From NCBI GenBank assembly GCA_031278845.1, contig JAITJQ010000058.1, positions 1 through 16,692 of the forward strand: a DNA stretch of 16,692 nt. The letters run 5' to 3'. The position numbers and the translations under genes are program-made. This document shows, one piece after another, positions 1 to 7,571 of this stretch. The notes below the pieces were generated by a model. That model saw only the letters and a program-made list of their open reading frames with translations, did not search any database and had not been told where the DNA came from. Source of the stretch: Puniceicoccales bacterium. Lineage in GTDB: Bacteria > Verrucomicrobiota > Verrucomicrobiia > Opitutales > LL51. How positions within the stretch are numbered: position 1 is the stretch's first letter; each line of letters opens with the position of its first letter.

Positions 1-800
1 CCGTTAACTTCCGTCCGATAACTTCTGCCAGCTAACTTCCGCCCGCTAACGAACCAACTCACCAACGGAAATCTTCCACACGTTTATCGCCGCCTGTCTT
101 GAAAATGTTTGCGAAAATACTTGACACGGAACCAATACCAAGACAGACTGAGGGCGGGTTAGTTGAAGGGTGGGTTTTGCCTGCTAACTTCCGCCCGTTA
201 ACTTCCGCCCGATAACTTCTGCCAGCTAACTTCTGCCAGCTAACAAACCGACTCACCGACGGAAATCTCCCTCACGTTTACCGCCGCCTGTCTTTAAAAT
301 GTTTGCGAAAATACTTGACACGGAGCCAATACCAAGACAGACTGCGGGTGGGTTAGTTAAAGGGTGGGTTTTGCCTGCTAACTTCCGTCCGATAACTTCC
401 GTCCGATAACTTCTGCCTGCTAACTTCTGCCCGCTAACTTCTGTCAGCTAACGAACCGACTCACCGACGGAAATCTCCCTCACGTTTACCGCCGCCTGTC
501 TTTAAAATGTTTGCGAAAATACTTGACATGGAGCCAATACCAAGACAGACTGTGGGTGGGTTAGTTAAAGGGTGGGTTCCGCCCACCAACTTCCGTCCGA
601 TAACTTCCGTCCGATAACTTCTGCCTGCTAACTTCTGCCTGCTAACTTCTGCCTGCTAACTTCTGCCTGCTAACGAACCGACTCACCGACGAAAATCCCA
701 CACACGTTTATCGCCGCCTGTCTTGAAAATGTTTACGAAAATACTTGACATGGAGCCAATACCAAGACAAACTGCGGGTGGGTTAGTCGAAGGGTGGGTT
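1..800 (+). repeat. Nested tandem array: four 126-bp cores plus 14-bp minisatellite tracts
   Basis: Four near-identical 126-bp cores lie at 51-176, 245-370, 453-578 and 675-800. Between them are tracts of a 14-bp unit, close to TAACTTCTGCCTGC or TAACTTCCGTCCGA. The tracts are 68, 82 and 96 bp long: an 8-bp partial unit, then 4, 5 or 6 full units, then TAAC. At least three more units precede core 1 and are cut by the window edge. Each core has CTGTCTT and, about 40 bp on, AAGACAG (changed in core 4), which could pair. Each core also contains GAAAATACTTGACA. Neither the 14-bp unit nor the 194/208/222-bp period is a multiple of three, so coding is unlikely. The open frames here are by-products of the repeat. 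The array continues upstream of the window. Confidence 0.95.
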
Positions 801-946
801 GAAGCAAAGAGATGAGATTCCCGAAGGAACTAGAGTGTATGTGGATTCTGGATATCAAGGAACAAACTATTACGATGTTTATGATAGGCGCGAGGAAAAA
901 GGGCGACAAGCACGAAACACTCAATGAAAAAATGAAAAGAATATAA
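801..946 (+). pseudogene. Remnant of an IS5/IS4-type DDE transposase (C-terminal part, frameshifted)
   Basis: One frame from 801 reads EIPEGTRVYVDSGYQG. This matches the block around the second catalytic Asp in IS5-like DDE transposases, typically written VYADKGYxS/G. Near 880 the resemblance switches frame: the neighbouring frame reads ARKKGDKHETLNEKMKRI, like the basic KARxxKPLTxxEKxxN stretch that normally follows. The fragment has no N-terminal domain, no first Asp and no clear terminal Glu region, and it stops at 944-946. It begins exactly where the last 126-bp repeat core ends. I read it as a dead insertion sequence truncated by, or used as the insertion point of, the repeat array. The family call rests on motif recognition only. 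Confidence 0.5.
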
Positions 947-1006
947 ATATTCCTTCCGGGGAAAATATTTGACATCATTTCAATAATAATAATGCTTCCC
1001 CACAGG

Positions 1007-1492
1007 ATGGGATATAAAAAATTACTAACGAATATCGTTTTAGGTGGGGTATGTTTGATCAGTTTGTCTTTCGCAGATAAAGATGAAACGCCTAATCCCG
1101 ATTATGCCCCACTAAATACCGAGGAAAGGGCAATGCTTTTAAAAATAGAACTCCAAGAAAAAGATCACTCCCTAGCAAACCTAAGCTATGATGCCGCTAT
1201 TGAAACAATGGATGACCCATTGCGGCAGATAAGAAAACTGGTCACAATAGATGGCGTAGATGTGGATTTGAAATATCATTCAGATTCAGCGCTGTTGTAT
1301 GAAGCTGCTGGAAAACGTTGTGGACTTGAAATCGTGCAATTGCTTGCCGCAGGAGTCGATCCCAATGCAAGAGATGATAACGGCAAAACACCCTTGGACT
1401 TGGCTACCGCAAGAAGGGAAGAAACATCCGATGAAGGAAAGAAAAAGGTATACGAAGCAACTATCGACGAGTTGCAATCATATGCCGTGTGA
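1007..1492 (+). CDS. Small exported ankyrin-repeat protein
   Basis: The product is about 161 residues from the ATG at 1007, chosen because MGYKK followed by a hydrophobic stretch makes a typical signal peptide, with probable cleavage after SLSFA. An in-frame ATG at 992 would add five residues; neither start has a good Shine-Dalgarno. Near the C-terminus one complete ankyrin repeat can be read: GLEIVQLLAAGVDPNARDD followed by GKTPLDLA. An earlier, degenerate repeat (IRKLVTIDGVDVD, then SALLYEAAGKR) precedes it. Ankyrin repeats bind proteins; the signal peptide places this one in the periplasm or outside the cell. It follows the repeat array and transposase remnant and ends 29 bp before the ExeA-like gene. 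With about two repeats it is at the short end of the family. Its partner is unknown. Confidence 0.8.
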   Translation: MGYKKLLTNIVLGGVCLISLSFADKDETPNPDYAPLNTEERAMLLKIELQEKDHSLANLSYDAAIETMDDPLRQIRKLVTIDGVDVDLKYHSDSALLYEAAGKRCGLEIVQLLAAGVDPNARDDNGKTPLDLATARREETSDEGKKKVYEATIDELQSYAV

Positions 1493-1521
1493 ATTAATAA
1501 AAATTTTAAAACTTACCTACT

Positions 1522-2379
1522 ATGTACCTGGATTTTTTCGAACTTAAACATAAACCGTTTACCATTAAAACGGAAACCCATGCATTGTACATGAGCCCCC
1601 AGTACATGACCGCCTTTTCGCTACTGCAATACGGTATCGAAAATTGCGACGGCTTTACGGTCATTACGGGAGAGGTTGGCTGCGGCAAAACAACCATTTG
1701 TAACGCACTCATCCGAGAACTCGATCCCTCAAAATCTCTCCTCATTTCCTTGCCCATTCCTCCTAATAATGAACAACAATTACTCAATGCAATCTGTACC
1801 CATCTCCGTATTCCGATAATTGCTAACGAATCGGTCGAAACGATCCGCTCAAAAATCACGGAAAAACTTCGCCAGGAACGCGCTCAGGGTAAACGGGCCG
1901 TTCTCATTATCGATGAGGCTCAGAATTTAGACCTCAATAGCCTGGAAACGGTTCGTCTACTCTCCAATATCGAACGTGATGACGAAAAATTACTCCACAT
2001 TGTCCTCGTTGGCCAACCGGAATTGAAACAAAAGTTGCGTAAACAATGTATGCGACAACTCCGCCAACGCATCTCGGTTTACAACGATTTAAAACCGCTC
2101 AGCTTTATGGATATGAAAAATTATATCCAACATCGCATCGGTTTAGCAAAAGAAAAAGAACCAAAAGAAAAAAAATTCCAAATACAGCGCGCACAAATTC
2201 CCACGTTTTCCTTTTTTGCTCTACGGAAAATCTACACAGCGAGTAAAGGTATTCCGCGGATCATCAACAATATTTGTGACAAAGCACTTATTTCGGCATT
2301 CATCGATTATTCGACGACGGTACGCGTCAAAGACGTTAAGCGTGCACTAAAAGATATCAATCAACTAAAAAAGATATGA
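1522..2379 (+). CDS. ExeA/GspA-like AAA ATPase (AAA_22 family)
   Basis: The 285-residue product begins MYLDFFELKHKPF, the signature N-terminus of ExeA/GspA-type ATPases, where a YxxFFxLxxxPF motif precedes the ATPase domain. Walker A is GEVGCGKTT (residues 50-58), Walker B is VLIIDEAQ (127-134) and the sensor-1 strand is VLVGQPEL (161-168). An arginine-finger segment RQLRQRI lies near 178-184, and a lid region with GIPRIINNICDKAL is near 243-256. In Aeromonas, ExeA works with ExeB in the inner membrane to help insert the type II secretion secretin. This protein lacks the C-terminal peptidoglycan-binding extension of full-length ExeA. The stop overlaps the next start by 4 bp (ATGA), implying coupled translation with the GspB-like partner. 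No Shine-Dalgarno is visible. Confidence 0.88.
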   Translation: MYLDFFELKHKPFTIKTETHALYMSPQYMTAFSLLQYGIENCDGFTVITGEVGCGKTTICNALIRELDPSKSLLISLPIPPNNEQQLLNAICTHLRIPIIANESVETIRSKITEKLRQERAQGKRAVLIIDEAQNLDLNSLETVRLLSNIERDDEKLLHIVLVGQPELKQKLRKQCMRQLRQRISVYNDLKPLSFMDMKNYIQHRIGLAKEKEPKEKKFQIQRAQIPTFSFFALRKIYTASKGIPRIINNICDKALISAFIDYSTTVRVKDVKRALKDINQLKKI

Positions 2380-3749
2380 GCTTAATTTTTGAAGGTTTAA
2401 AGCGAAGTGGTCATCTCAAAAAGCAATTTGCTAAAACAGCATTGCAAACGGAGTTATCCGAAGAAGTTACGGATTCATCTACGGTAATGACAGCACTTTT
2501 ACCGGAAACCCATTCGCAAACGCTGGAGAAACCCGAACCTTCTCCCATCACCGACAATTATTCTCCCGAAAATAACTCTTCCCCAAAAAATGATCCCGTA
2601 CAAATTTTTTGGTCCAAGGAACCAGACACGGCAAGCGTAAACGAACCCTCTCTACCCCAAACGCAGCCTCTGGAGATCCAAAGCCAATCGACGGAAATTC
2701 AACATGCTCCAAGTACCAAACAGATTGAAGGATTACGGAATGGATTTCAAGATTTTCGATCTGCTTTTGAACCGAAAAATTCAGTAAAATCTGGCTTCTC
2801 ATCTGCTTTTGAAGGTGGATTAGCAAATAGTTTGACTGCCTTAAAATCACTAATCGCTGCCCCCTATAAACTATTGAAATTTCTCTGCAACACATCCTCA
2901 AAACTCATTAATTTTTGCTCTAATTGGACAATTCTATTCTTTACGAAGCTTTGGGAAGGCATATGCCATTTGGGATCCGAATCCATTAATTTTTGCTCTA
3001 ATTGGACAATTCTATTCTTTACGAAGCTTTGGGAAGGCATATGCCATTTGGGATCCGCTATCGCTAATGTTTTTACAAAATTGGTCCAATTATGTCATTT
3101 CATTATACTACAGTTACCGATTTCGGCATTGCAAGCGGTGGGTTCATTTTTTCAGTGGCAATGGTCTTTTATTCGTGATTATACGACCCTTGGACTGCAT
3201 ACGTTATGGGCGACGGTACAGCGAAGCTTACTGGCAATCGGTAGCCTATTTTCCCCGATATTTCAGTGCTATCGTACAGCTCTAGATAAGATATTATCAA
3301 TTTATTTACCGACCAGTTGGATTCAGAATGCAACGATTTTTCTTCTGAAGGGTTCCGCAATTGCAATTTCCTGTTGTTTTGCTGTTGTAGCCATAAGGAA
3401 TGGTATCCGTTCCAGTACGTCACAAGGCACGGGAGATTCTGCCAGCAACCTCATTGCGCTAAAGGAAAATACGACTCCCCAGCGTAAATTAAAACACTTT
3501 TTTAAGGATCCCCTAGTCATAAAGCAGGAAAAAGTCCGCGACACATTACTCGCCTTCCACATCGATACGATTCAGCGTTACGGTAATGGGCAAGGGAAAA
3601 TTATTACGGATAATAAAACTTTCGGTATTGGGTCATTGCTCAGTGAGCATCCTAAAATCTACCTCGAAAAAATCGGCAAAAACAGTCTCTATTTTTCTGA
3701 TAAATATGGCCAACAGTACAAGCGCTCCATCGGGAATATGTTGGAGTAA
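2376..3749 (+). CDS. GspB-like membrane protein, partner of the ExeA-like ATPase
   Basis: The 457-residue product starts MSLIFEGLKRSG, resembling the MSxILDALKKSE N-terminus typical of GspB-family proteins. Residues about 20-130 are a Pro/Ser/Thr/Gln-rich linker. Residues about 165-310 are hydrophobic and aromatic with repeated FFTKLWEG-like segments. A clear membrane span lies near 318-342 (ATIFLLKGSAIAISC and onward). The last 70 residues (KIITDNKTFGIGSLLSE, then LYFSDKYGQQYKRSI) resemble the small C-terminal domain of GspB. That family acts with GspA/ExeA in secretin assembly at the inner membrane. The 4-bp overlap with the ATPase gene supports a pair. An exact 74-bp direct repeat inside the gene duplicates 26 residues in frame. 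It is longer than usual GspB proteins because of the extra hydrophobic middle. The family assignment is an inference from the two ends and the context. Confidence 0.6.
   Translation: MSLIFEGLKRSGHLKKQFAKTALQTELSEEVTDSSTVMTALLPETHSQTLEKPEPSPITDNYSPENNSSPKNDPVQIFWSKEPDTASVNEPSLPQTQPLEIQSQSTEIQHAPSTKQIEGLRNGFQDFRSAFEPKNSVKSGFSSAFEGGLANSLTALKSLIAAPYKLLKFLCNTSSKLINFCSNWTILFFTKLWEGICHLGSESINFCSNWTILFFTKLWEGICHLGSAIANVFTKLVQLCHFIILQLPISALQAVGSFFQWQWSFIRDYTTLGLHTLWATVQRSLLAIGSLFSPIFQCYRTALDKILSIYLPTSWIQNATIFLLKGSAIAISCCFAVVAIRNGIRSSTSQGTGDSASNLIALKENTTPQRKLKHFFKDPLVIKQEKVRDTLLAFHIDTIQRYGNGQGKIITDNKTFGIGSLLSEHPKIYLEKIGKNSLYFSDKYGQQYKRSIGNMLE
2906..3057 (+). repeat. In-frame tandem duplication (two exact 74-bp copies, period 78 bp)
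   Basis: 2906-2979 and 2984-3057 are identical, with a period of 78 bp (26 codons). They encode INFCSNWTILFFTKLWEG and flanking residues twice within the GspB-like gene. Identity even at third codon positions indicates a recent duplication or ongoing copy-number change. Confidence 0.97.
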
Positions 3750-3914
3750 AATGAAGAACGATTAAAAAAGCTTATATTCGCCAATTACTTCACAAAGAGA
3801 CCGCCATACCGGTAAAAAATTAGAATAAGTATGATTTTGTCATTTGATCTATGGGCTGCGGAGAGAAGGGGTGAATACTACGAGCTAATGCGGAATGCGG
3901 ATTAAGGAAGGGAA

Positions 3915-3991
3915 TGGTGGGAGATAGTGGACTCGAACCACCGACCCCTTGCGTGTGAAGCAAGTGCTCTAACCAACTGAGCTAACCCCCC
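3915..3991 (-). tRNA. tRNA-Val(CAC)
   Basis: Read on the - strand, the 5' acceptor strand is GGGGGGT, followed by TA and a D arm beginning GCTC. The anticodon stem CTTGC/GCAAG encloses the loop TTCACAC, so the anticodon is CAC, reading GTG (valine). The T arm has GGTTCGAGTCC. The 3' acceptor strand ATCTCCC pairs with the 5' strand through two G-U pairs, and the discriminator is A. CCA is encoded (3915-3917). The mature body without CCA is 3918-3991 (74 nt). It lies 51 bp beyond the 3' end of the coiled-coil protein gene on the same strand. Confidence 0.96.
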
Positions 3992-4004
3992 GCAACGGGA
4001 CTCA

Positions 4005-4032
4005 TACCTATTGCCCATTTTTCCTTTGTCAA
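4005..4032 (-). promoter_or_regulatory. Probable promoter of tRNA-Val
   Basis: On the - strand a perfect -35 box TTGACA (4027-4032) is followed after 16 bases by TAGGTA (4005-4010), a weak -10. This would start transcription only a few bases before the tRNA 5' end at 3991. It sits between the stop of the upstream gene (4043) and the tRNA, so the tRNA probably has its own promoter. Confidence 0.45.
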
Positions 4033-4042
4033 TTTTTCTTAC

Positions 4043-5311
4043 TCAGCTTTGCGTTTTATTTCGCGCTCGAGCAATAAGATCTTTAATCATTTCACGTTGT
4101 TGCTTTATGGTGTCATCGATCTCAGCGGATTTTCCATCCGGTACAATACCATCTGGTCCTATTGCTTCAATCGTCATGTTAGTTTTTAGGCTAGCCCAAA
4201 ACACATCGGAAGAAATGAGATCAACGACTTTTTGCATATCGGTATCATTGGCAAAATTAGCATTTGGTAGGCGTTCCATAAGCAATCCTACTAAAGATCG
4301 CATTCCTCCTAAATTTAGTTCGCGAATAACATCTTCAATATCGTCACGCGCTAATATTTGAAAGAATTCTTTATTTGAAAGTTCTGCATTGTTTGCAATT
4401 TTCGTCTGCGCGGCTGCTATATCTCCTTCCGCTGCTGTAATATTTCGCATCGCTCCATTGAGATTCGTCGTTACCCGCTGGAGTGATTCTTCATTGGAGG
4501 TATCGATGGATGCTAACTCTTCATTAGCGCGAGCAAGATAAATTTCTGCTTGTTCTTTCTTTTCCTGAGCCTTACCTAATTCCGCTTTGCTATCGGCATG
4601 AATCATACCTTCTATTAATTTTCTAAGATGTGGCTGCGTCAATAACATTACCGCATCAGCTTCTTTCTTAAATAGTCCTGCACTCGCTTTGATATTCTCT
4701 GAATCCTGCTTCGAAACTTCCAATTGTTCACTTCGCTTGAGCGCCTGAGCCAAAGCTCCGGTCATCTGACTGTTTGCCTGCTTTAAATTATCTTGAATCT
4801 CTCCCAATTGCATGCCTTCTTGTAACTCTGCAGGTAATGGTCCAGTTCCTTCCTGTAATGCTTGTCTCTTGTCCGGATGGGAATCTACATACCGCTGGAC
4901 AGCTTGTTCCTTATGTGTTAGCGGAGTTGCTGCTGCTGCTGCATTCTGCGGAATAGGTACAGATGGCGTGCCTTGCGAAGCGTCTTGTCCGCCGGATGGC
5001 GTTGTAGTGTTCGTTGCTTCATTCGCCTTCCATGCATTATATAATTTCTTGAAAGTCTTACCCTCTTCGGCATGTATACATACTGCACCCCTATCTAATA
5101 AAACACGGGCGTTTTCTACCAATGTTTTTGCCGCGTCAATTGAATTTGATATCCTGCTTCCAATTGTCTTTTCCGCAGCTTTTATCTTCCCAAGATTCCC
5201 CCCAAAGATCCCTCCAATATGTCCTGTTCCAACTACTTCACATTTAGCGTTAATATGTATCGCTAAATCTAATAATTTTCCGCTTGGGGAATTTGAATTA
5301 ATACCTGTCAT
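4043..5311 (-). CDS. Uncharacterised 422-residue coiled-coil protein
   Basis: I do not recognise this protein. Residues 1-95 contain a Gly/Ile-rich segment (GTGHIGGIFGGNLGKIKAA) and a short amphipathic part. Residues about 96-130 are a low-complexity Thr/Ser/Gly/Pro/Ala linker ending in NAAAAATP. Residues about 160-320 are charged and helical, with Lys/Glu/Gln/Ala-rich stretches (KAELGKAQEKKEQAEIYLAR) that suggest coiled coil. The C-terminal 100 residues have leucine-rich helical segments (EDVIRELNLGGMRSLVGLL) and end in a basic tail. There is no signal peptide or membrane span, so it is cytoplasmic or exported by a signal-less route. No Shine-Dalgarno precedes the ATG, but an exact TATAAT lies 9 bp upstream. 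The layout of disordered linker plus coiled coil resembles secreted effector or structural proteins, but that is only a possibility. Confidence 0.75.
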   Translation of the reverse strand: MTGINSNSPSGKLLDLAIHINAKCEVVGTGHIGGIFGGNLGKIKAAEKTIGSRISNSIDAAKTLVENARVLLDRGAVCIHAEEGKTFKKLYNAWKANEATNTTTPSGGQDASQGTPSVPIPQNAAAAATPLTHKEQAVQRYVDSHPDKRQALQEGTGPLPAELQEGMQLGEIQDNLKQANSQMTGALAQALKRSEQLEVSKQDSENIKASAGLFKKEADAVMLLTQPHLRKLIEGMIHADSKAELGKAQEKKEQAEIYLARANEELASIDTSNEESLQRVTTNLNGAMRNITAAEGDIAAAQTKIANNAELSNKEFFQILARDDIEDVIRELNLGGMRSLVGLLMERLPNANFANDTDMQKVVDLISSDVFWASLKTNMTIEAIGPDGIVPDGKSAEIDDTIKQQREMIKDLIARARNKTQS

Positions 5312-5320
5312 ATATCATAT

Positions 5321-5326
5321 ATTATA
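5321..5326 (-). promoter_or_regulatory. TATAAT -10 box just upstream of the coiled-coil gene
   Basis: An exact TATAAT on the - strand ends 9 bp before the ATG at 5311. Normal start-site spacing would put transcription start within a few bases of the ATG, giving an almost leaderless mRNA, in keeping with the missing Shine-Dalgarno. No good -35 box is seen, and the region is very AT-rich, so chance is possible. Confidence 0.3.
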
Positions 5327-5355
5327 TGAAAATTACAAAAAAATAAAACAAAAAA

Positions 5356-5949
5356 TTATAAAGTCTTATCTTTACTCCGTTTAGTACTGTACCGTTTGGC
5401 GAAATATTTATAGATAATTGCACTAATATGGCCGATGATGACTCCTAGAATGATGCCTCCAAGGGTCGTCGTAAAAAACCAACGCATACATTGCTCGCCG
5501 TGCGTGAAAAAATCACTCATCTTCTCAAATCCTACCTGCTCATAGGATTGCTTAATCACCTGAACTTCCTTCGTCCCAAGCTTGCCCACAAAAAATGCCC
5601 CCACCTTATAGGCAATGTACCATAAAAAAGGTACCGTAAATGGCATCGAAATAAATTGCAAAGCTACCAAAATCATAATATTCGCCCGAAATAAAAAAGA
5701 TAAAACACAGGCAATCACAATCTGTATCGACATCACCGGAACAAGTGTCAGTATCCACCCCGCATACAATGCCGGTACCGCCTCCGTTACCCGAAATGAC
5801 CATAAATAGGTCCGTTTTTTAGCCGCTCCCGCAAAATACTTCAAAATCGGATAACGGTGCATGTTGCCACGCCGTGGTAAACGTTTTAAAAATTTCTTGA
5901 TTAATTTAATTCGTTTATGGCGCACTTGCTGCTCCTCACTTTTTTTCAT
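5356..5949 (-). CDS. DUF2062-family inner-membrane protein
   Basis: The product is about 197 residues from the ATG at 5949 (MKKSEEQQVRHKR). This start is preferred over the in-frame ATG at 5967 because a purine-rich AGAGAAAG lies just upstream of it. A basic N-terminus (KRIKLIKKFLKRLPRRG) precedes a hydrophobic core with about two spans (AVPALYAGWILTLVPVMSIQ; ANIMILVALQFISMPFTVP). A final span near the C-terminus (GGIILGVIIGHISAIIY) is followed by a Lys/Arg-rich tail. This is the layout of DUF2062 proteins, whose biochemical function is not established. The gene overlaps the 3' end of the TPR lipoprotein gene by 14 bp, so the two are probably co-transcribed and translationally coupled. Length is normal for the family. 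Confidence 0.8.
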   Translation of the reverse strand: MKKSEEQQVRHKRIKLIKKFLKRLPRRGNMHRYPILKYFAGAAKKRTYLWSFRVTEAVPALYAGWILTLVPVMSIQIVIACVLSFLFRANIMILVALQFISMPFTVPFLWYIAYKVGAFFVGKLGTKEVQVIKQSYEQVGFEKMSDFFTHGEQCMRWFFTTTLGGIILGVIIGHISAIIYKYFAKRYSTKRSKDKTL

Positions 5950-7309
5950 TACTTTCTCTTTTTTCATAGGTCTGCAAAAGATGTTTTACCCTTGCAATTT
6001 CTGGATGATCGGATGGCGCTAATTTTAAAAATTTCTCATAGGAACGCTTCGCTCCTCCCGCATCATCCGTATATATCTCCTGAGCATTTGCCCATCGTAG
6101 CCGAATTTCCGGATTCGTGGGAAACCTGCGTTTCACATCTTTTAAAAGACGTACGTAATCCGTACTGCTATGCGTGCACAAAACGATGTCCAAATAGGTC
6201 TCGTAAAAATCAACACTTTCCGGCTTGAATTTAATCGCCTCCTGAATCGCCATTTCCGCAACGGCATACTTGTTCGCCTTTTGAAGACATTCCGTCAATT
6301 CGACCCAGGCTTCTACATTTTTCCCGTCTATACCGAGTATTTTCCATAAAACTAAAATCGCCTCCTCGTAATCGCCTCGAGAATGAGCTTTCTCCGCTAA
6401 ATTCCTTAGCGCTGCGATCTTTTCCTGCTTCGTCACGCCCACTTCCGCAGTAGCTCCTCGAAACATCGCGCCATCTACTACCAATGCGGAAGAACCTACC
6501 TCATTCGTTACCAATACGGGTAAGGCGATTTTCCCGAAATTTAAATCTATCTTTTGTAACTCATTGGATGCTTTTTGGAATCCTCTGATGGCATCGACAA
6601 CACTCTGAATGGAAATGCCCTCCAAAAATTTCTCTCCAAGGGCAAGTAACTTTGTACCAACCTCCAATAGGGCATTCCAATCCCCAAATAATCGGTCGAT
6701 CTTCCAAAGTCCACCCAAGGCGGATAAATTATTTTTATCCACCACTAACGTCGAAAGATACCAATTGCGGGCCTGAATGTAATTCCCAAAATCGAAAAAT
6801 AAAGCGGCCACACGGTTGCGAATTTCAACGGATTCTTCAACGTAATGAACTAAAATTTCTAGGGCCTTTTTTTTCTGCCCATCCCGGAGCAATACGTCAG
6901 CATACTTGATCTGTACTTCATTATCTTCAGGTAATATGTCCAAGTACAAACGGTAGCACAGTAGGGCCTGCCCATAATCTTCTATTTTCTCGTAAATTTC
7001 CGCAGCCTTTAAATAGCAATGGTAATGCAAATCTGATAATCCAGCCGTTTGCTCGAAATAAAATGCGGCGAGTTCATCATCTCCGATGGATAGATGCGTA
7101 TTGGCCAATAATTCGCTAATTTCTGGCACATTGTTAAGCATACCCTCCTCCAAAACTTTAATGGCATCTTTGGGCCGATCATCGGCGATATAATTTTTAG
7201 CCCTAAGAATGCGTTCATTGATATTGTCTCCGCTTCCGTCGTCTGAGTTCTGTCGACATCCCACTAAAAAAATAAAAATAATCGGCATAAACTTTGACCC
7301 AAAAGACAT
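5936..7309 (-). CDS. TPR-repeat lipoprotein
   Basis: The product is about 457 residues from the ATG at 7309 (MSFGSKFMPIIFIFLVGC). That start gives a short lipoprotein signal peptide with lipobox LVGC, so the mature protein begins at a lipidated Cys. An upstream in-frame start at 7357 would add 16 residues and spoil the signal peptide. Several tetratricopeptide-like helical pairs are visible, e.g. RPKDAIKVLEEGML, DYGQALLCYRLYLDILPED, QKKKALEILVHYVEE, DYEEAILVLWKILGIDGKN, NKYAVAEMAIQEAIKFKPES and GGAKRSYEKFLKLAPSDHPE. A non-TPR insert lies in the middle (about 230-280). TPR lipoproteins scaffold envelope complexes. It heads a probable operon with the DUF2062 gene, overlapping by 14 bp. No recognisable partner is encoded nearby. 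Confidence 0.85.
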   Translation of the reverse strand: MSFGSKFMPIIFIFLVGCRQNSDDGSGDNINERILRAKNYIADDRPKDAIKVLEEGMLNNVPEISELLANTHLSIGDDELAAFYFEQTAGLSDLHYHCYLKAAEIYEKIEDYGQALLCYRLYLDILPEDNEVQIKYADVLLRDGQKKKALEILVHYVEESVEIRNRVAALFFDFGNYIQARNWYLSTLVVDKNNLSALGGLWKIDRLFGDWNALLEVGTKLLALGEKFLEGISIQSVVDAIRGFQKASNELQKIDLNFGKIALPVLVTNEVGSSALVVDGAMFRGATAEVGVTKQEKIAALRNLAEKAHSRGDYEEAILVLWKILGIDGKNVEAWVELTECLQKANKYAVAEMAIQEAIKFKPESVDFYETYLDIVLCTHSSTDYVRLLKDVKRRFPTNPEIRLRWANAQEIYTDDAGGAKRSYEKFLKLAPSDHPEIARVKHLLQTYEKRESNEKK

Positions 7310-7394
7310 TCCAACTCTAATGCTCTGCGAAAGTAACAAATCGTAGGATGAGTGCAATACCCGATCCCACTCGGTTTGGGAACCATTCGTAAAC

Positions 7395-7539
7395 GACTTA
7401 AAACATTGACGAAACCCTAAAAATGCTTAGAAAATAAATGTCTTTATTTTAGACATGTCGCTCGCTCCCACCCTCTGCCTCTAGTCTTGACGCCATTTCG
7501 AAACTCGTCAAGCAATTTCTTTCTAGATCCATAAAAAAT
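7395..7539 (-). repeat. Repeat element B, copy 1
   Basis: This 145-bp segment is a near-identical direct copy of 7572-7716 (period 177 bp). On the - strand it carries TTGACG (7506-7511), 17 bases, AAGACT (7483-7488), then a G-rich GGGTGGGAGC tract, the same layout as the repeats at 1-800 and near 10 kb. A short in-frame tail ending SERHV is also encoded. Confidence 0.92.
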
Positions 7540-7571
7540 AGATCCCCATTCCTCCACCAAAGTCGGTACAT
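7449..7571 (-). CDS. Possible 40-codon ORF made by repeat B copy 1
   Basis: ATG at 7571 opens a frame beginning MYRLWWRNGDLFFMDLERN and ending MASRLEAEGGSERHV. Its last 29 residues match the C-terminus of the gene ending at 7626, with two or three amino-acid changes and several silent ones. It may be a duplicated gene tail rather than a gene. No Shine-Dalgarno is visible. Confidence 0.2.
   Translation of the reverse strand: MYRLWWRNGDLFFMDLERNCLTSFEMASRLEAEGGSERHV

Noticed and set aside
59..256. - strand open frames through the 1-800 array
   Set aside because: The 14-bp unit and outer periods are not multiples of three and frames are broken between copies, so this is repeat sequence, not a gene.
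1..800. CRISPR-like regular spacing in the first 800 bp
   Set aside because: The cores are 126 bp and the intervening tracts are themselves tandem repeats rather than unique spacers; no cas gene is present.
948..970. AT-rich hairpin AAATATT/AATATTT around CCTTCCGG before the ankyrin gene as a terminator
   Set aside because: No T-run follows and no intact gene ends there; it may be part of the dead insertion sequence.
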